Assembly: GCA_023424475.1 (NCBI GenBank) | Contig: JAFADX010000312.1 | Span: 1-43,494 of the forward strand | Length of the DNA: 43,494 nt | Direction of reading: 5' to 3' | Origin: Pseudomonadota bacterium | Lineage (GTDB): Bacteria > Pseudomonadota > Alphaproteobacteria > Acetobacterales > Acetobacteraceae | Shown: one piece after another, positions 42,052 to 43,494 of the stretch | How the letters are laid out: every line of letters begins with the position of its first letter | Numbering within the stretch: the stretch's first letter is position 1 | Notes under the pieces: model-generated | Told to the model about the DNA's origin: nothing | Database searches by the model: none | The model's input: the letters and a program-made list of their open reading frames with translations, nothing else | Made by a program: the position numbers and the translations under genes

Positions 42052-42419
42052 TGACCCGTGCCTCGCGCAGCCCTTGATAACTGATAATGCGAGTCATTCT
42101 CAATTTATAAGGCTCGTGTCAACACGCTATGCTGCGCGCCAAGCCTCCGACCGCGCTGTCGCATTGGCGTGAGCTGGTGCCATTCTCCTCTCGCCCACGG
42201 GTGACCGCGCGGCAAACAACCGGGCACGAGGTGAGAGCCCGGTCGCGCAGCCCTCAAAGTCGCTCCTCCTTTGCGGCACCTGTGGGTGCCTTCGGCCCTC
42301 GCCGAGTCCAGCCTCTCGGTCTGGCGGCGGTGGGCCAACTCCGCCTGCTCGCCCCTCCTGCGCTCCTCCTGCCGCGTCCGGGTCAAGTTGTGGGCGGTAG
42401 GCCGGGCCGCGCTGGCCGA
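42052..42419. other. Upstream region of the iron operon with no intact gene
   Basis: After the Fur-box promoter (to about 42110) there are some 300 bp in which no frame on either strand looks like a protein. It is probably eroded mobile-element DNA joined to the IS3-type remnant that follows. Confidence 0.5.
42076..42103 (-). promoter_or_regulatory. Promoter with overlapping Fur box for the iron operon
   Basis: A 19-bp Fur box GATAATGCGAGTCATTCTC (42083-42101) matches the consensus at 15 of 19 positions. It overlaps a minus-strand promoter: -35 TTGAGA (42103-42098), 17-bp spacer, -10 TTATCA (42080-42075), about 24 bp before the receptor ATG. Iron-loaded Fur bound here would block RNA polymerase, so the operon should be induced by iron limitation. 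Confidence 0.8.
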
Positions 42420-42557
42420 CGGCGGCCTGCTGGACGGGCTGAAATCGGCAACATCCCGCCGGCCGAGGCCGAAGCACTCTGCTACGCCGCCCAGGAGAAC
42501 CGGCGCCTGGCGGCATAACTCAAACCAAACAGCCTCCGGGAAAACCGGGGCGGTTCA
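42420..42557 (+). mobile_element. IS3-family right-end remnant
   Basis: The forward frame 'EIGNIPPAEAEALCYAAQEN' ending 'RRLAA' and stop (42518) is the typical C-terminus of IS3-family transposase OrfB. It is followed by a Leu-Lys-Pro-Asn-Ser-Leu-Arg-like reading and GGGGCGGTTCA (to 42557), resembling the right terminal inverted repeat. Catalytic residues are lost. The piece abuts the IS5-type remnant. Confidence 0.65.
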
Positions 42558-42563
42558 GGGGGC

Positions 42564-43018
42564 CTGCACTATCCGTCCGACCTGACGGACGGCGAATGGG
42601 GCTGGTGGCGCCGCTGATCCGCCCGGCGAGACATGGTGGGCGGCCGCGCACGGTGGATGTGCGCGAGGTGCTGAACGCGGTGTTCTACGTGCTCTCGACC
42701 GGCTGCCAGTGGCAGGCACTGCCGAAGGACCTGCCACCGAAGAGCACGGTGTGGGATTACTTCTCCCGATGGGGATGGTAGGGGACCATCGAACGCATCC
42801 ATGACGCCCTCTACGTCGCGGTGCGCGAGCAGGCTGGGCGCGAGGCGAGCCCGACGACAGCGATCATCGACAGCCAGACGGCGAAGGGCGCGCAAAAGGG
42901 GGCTCTACGGTCGATCCGTCCGGCTACGACGCGGGCAAGAAGGTCGTCGGCCGCAAGCGCCATCTGCTGACCGACACCATCGGCATGCTGCTCGCGGTGA
43001 CCGTGCATCCCGCCAACA
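42564..43018 (+). pseudogene. Degenerate IS5-family transposase
   Basis: Pieces of one IS5-family DDE transposase in three frames: 'LHYPSDLTDGEW' (start codon now CTG), a frameshift, then 'PARHGGRPRTVDVREVLNAV' and 'FYVLSTGCQWQALPKDLPP', a TAG stop after 'SRWGW' (42779-42781), 'TIERIHDALYVAVREQAGRE' with the first catalytic Asp in 'AIIDSQTAKGAQKG', another single-base deletion, and 'SGYDAGKKVVGRKRHLLTDT' ending at 'TVHPAN'. The C-terminal half with the remaining DDE residues is missing. At least two frameshifts, one stop and one truncation make it inactive. Confidence 0.88.
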
Positions 43019-43106
43019 GGCTCCCCGAACCCCCCTCAACCTTCTTTGGGATTTGGGGACTGACCACGGCGGGAGGCGCCAGAAGTCAAAGAAGGGAGGG
43101 GGCTCG

Positions 43107-43124
43107 GGGGAGGTTCTCCTCCCC
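43107..43124 (-). terminator. Possible terminator of the helicase gene
   Basis: GGGGAGG (43107-43113) and CCTCCCC (43118-43124) pair around a 4-nt loop, 9 bp beyond the helicase stop. The downstream minus-strand sequence is C-rich with only a short T-run (CTTCTTT), so termination strength is uncertain. Confidence 0.35.
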
Positions 43125-43132
43125 GACCTTCC

Positions 43133-43494
43133 TCACCTTCGCGGCCGCCGCGCCGGCCCCTTCACCGGCTGCATCGGCACGATGCGGATATGCGCATCCT
43201 CCCCATCCGCCCGCCGCGCCGCCGCGGCGAAGCGCTGGGCGGCATAGGGTGCCACCTCGAACTGCGTTTCCCGCGCCAGGATGCGGATGCGTCCGATCTC
43301 CTGCCGCGTCACATGCCCGCGCCGGCACAGGAAGGGCAGCAGCCATTTCGGGTCGGCTCGCCCGTCGCGCCCGACATCGGCGCGGAACCAGATGCCCTCC
43401 TGCGCGCCGCCCCCTGCCGGCGCGGCCTCGCGCGGCGTGCGCGGGGGCGGGCGGTCGGCGATCTCGGCGATCTCCTCCGGCGCCGGCAGCGGCG
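43133..43494 (-). CDS. DEAD-box RNA helicase, C-terminal DbpA-type RNA-binding domain (5' part beyond window)
   Basis: The last 119 codons of a gene that runs in from the right edge. The sequence 'GIWFRADVGRDGRADPKWLL' followed by 'PFLCRRGHVTRQEIGRIRIL' and 'ARETQFEVAPYAAQRFAAAA' is the DbpA/RNA-binding domain found at the end of DEAD-box helicases in Roseomonas-like bacteria; the final residues are basic. Such helicases act in ribosome assembly and cold adaptation. The helicase core is not visible here. The IS debris lies just downstream of its 3' end. Confidence 0.82.
   Translation of the reverse strand, partial: PLPAPEEIAEIADRPPPRTPREAAPAGGGAQEGIWFRADVGRDGRADPKWLLPFLCRRGHVTRQEIGRIRILARETQFEVAPYAAQRFAAAARRADGEDAHIRIVPMQPVKGPARRPRR

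Overview
This is a high-G+C window from an alphaproteobacterium, most likely an Acetobacteraceae member of the Roseomonas type. That placement is inferred from codon use and from the style of the housekeeping proteins; no rRNA is present to confirm it. The window has three blocks: a partly eroded tailed-phage prophage (about 1-22.2 kb), a type I restriction-modification island (22.3-29.5 kb) lying on the 3' side of a tRNA-Gly gene (29,968-30,042), and chromosomal genes (30.2-43.5 kb) that include a Fur-type siderophore-iron operon and insertion-sequence debris.

Prophage. A tightly coupled minus-strand packaging and head module runs leftward from 7.3 kb: small terminase, GpA-type large terminase, two beta-rich fibre/decoration-like proteins, gpW joiner, lambda-type portal, and a prohead protease/major capsid fusion cut by the left edge. 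To its right lie small accessory genes (DUF3489, DUF1810), two tandem ParB-nuclease/DNA-methyltransferase fusions, a lower-G+C ParA ATPase with an unknown partner, several orphans, and a replication module (RuvC-like resolvase, primase-helicase, PD-(D/E)XK nuclease, DUF6511 protein). Between the orphans and the replication module, at 16,777-17,016, is a non-coding block dense with inverted copies of an 11-mer (GAGGAGTTAGG) and nested hairpins. It looks like an origin or operator array and is the most unusual structure in the window. The module ends abruptly at about 21,328, where the tail of a helicase-like gene abuts the tail of a large serine recombinase.

Restriction island. hsdM, hsdS, a 195-residue PD-(D/E)XK-like accessory gene and hsdR lie in one minus-strand operon with 4-bp stop/start overlaps for two of the junctions. 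Its base composition is lower in G+C than the flanks.

Chromosomal part. To the right of tRNA-Gly(GCC) are a YbaK/ProX-type aminoacyl-tRNA deacylase, a 2H phosphoesterase, then a forward run of thioredoxin-TPR (CnoX-like), Lon-N-domain, Trm112-like and DUF971 proteins. A broken serine-recombinase N-terminus follows. Next is a minus-strand iron operon transcribed from a promoter overlapped by a good Fur box at 42,083-42,101: TonB-dependent siderophore receptor, esterase, siderophore-interacting flavoprotein, binding protein, permease, ATPase and a coupled 37-codon ORF. These genes make a nearly complete uptake route: outer-membrane import, periplasmic capture, inner-membrane transport, and iron release by hydrolysis or reduction. 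Truncated IS3- and IS5-type remnants and the end of a DEAD-box helicase gene close the window.
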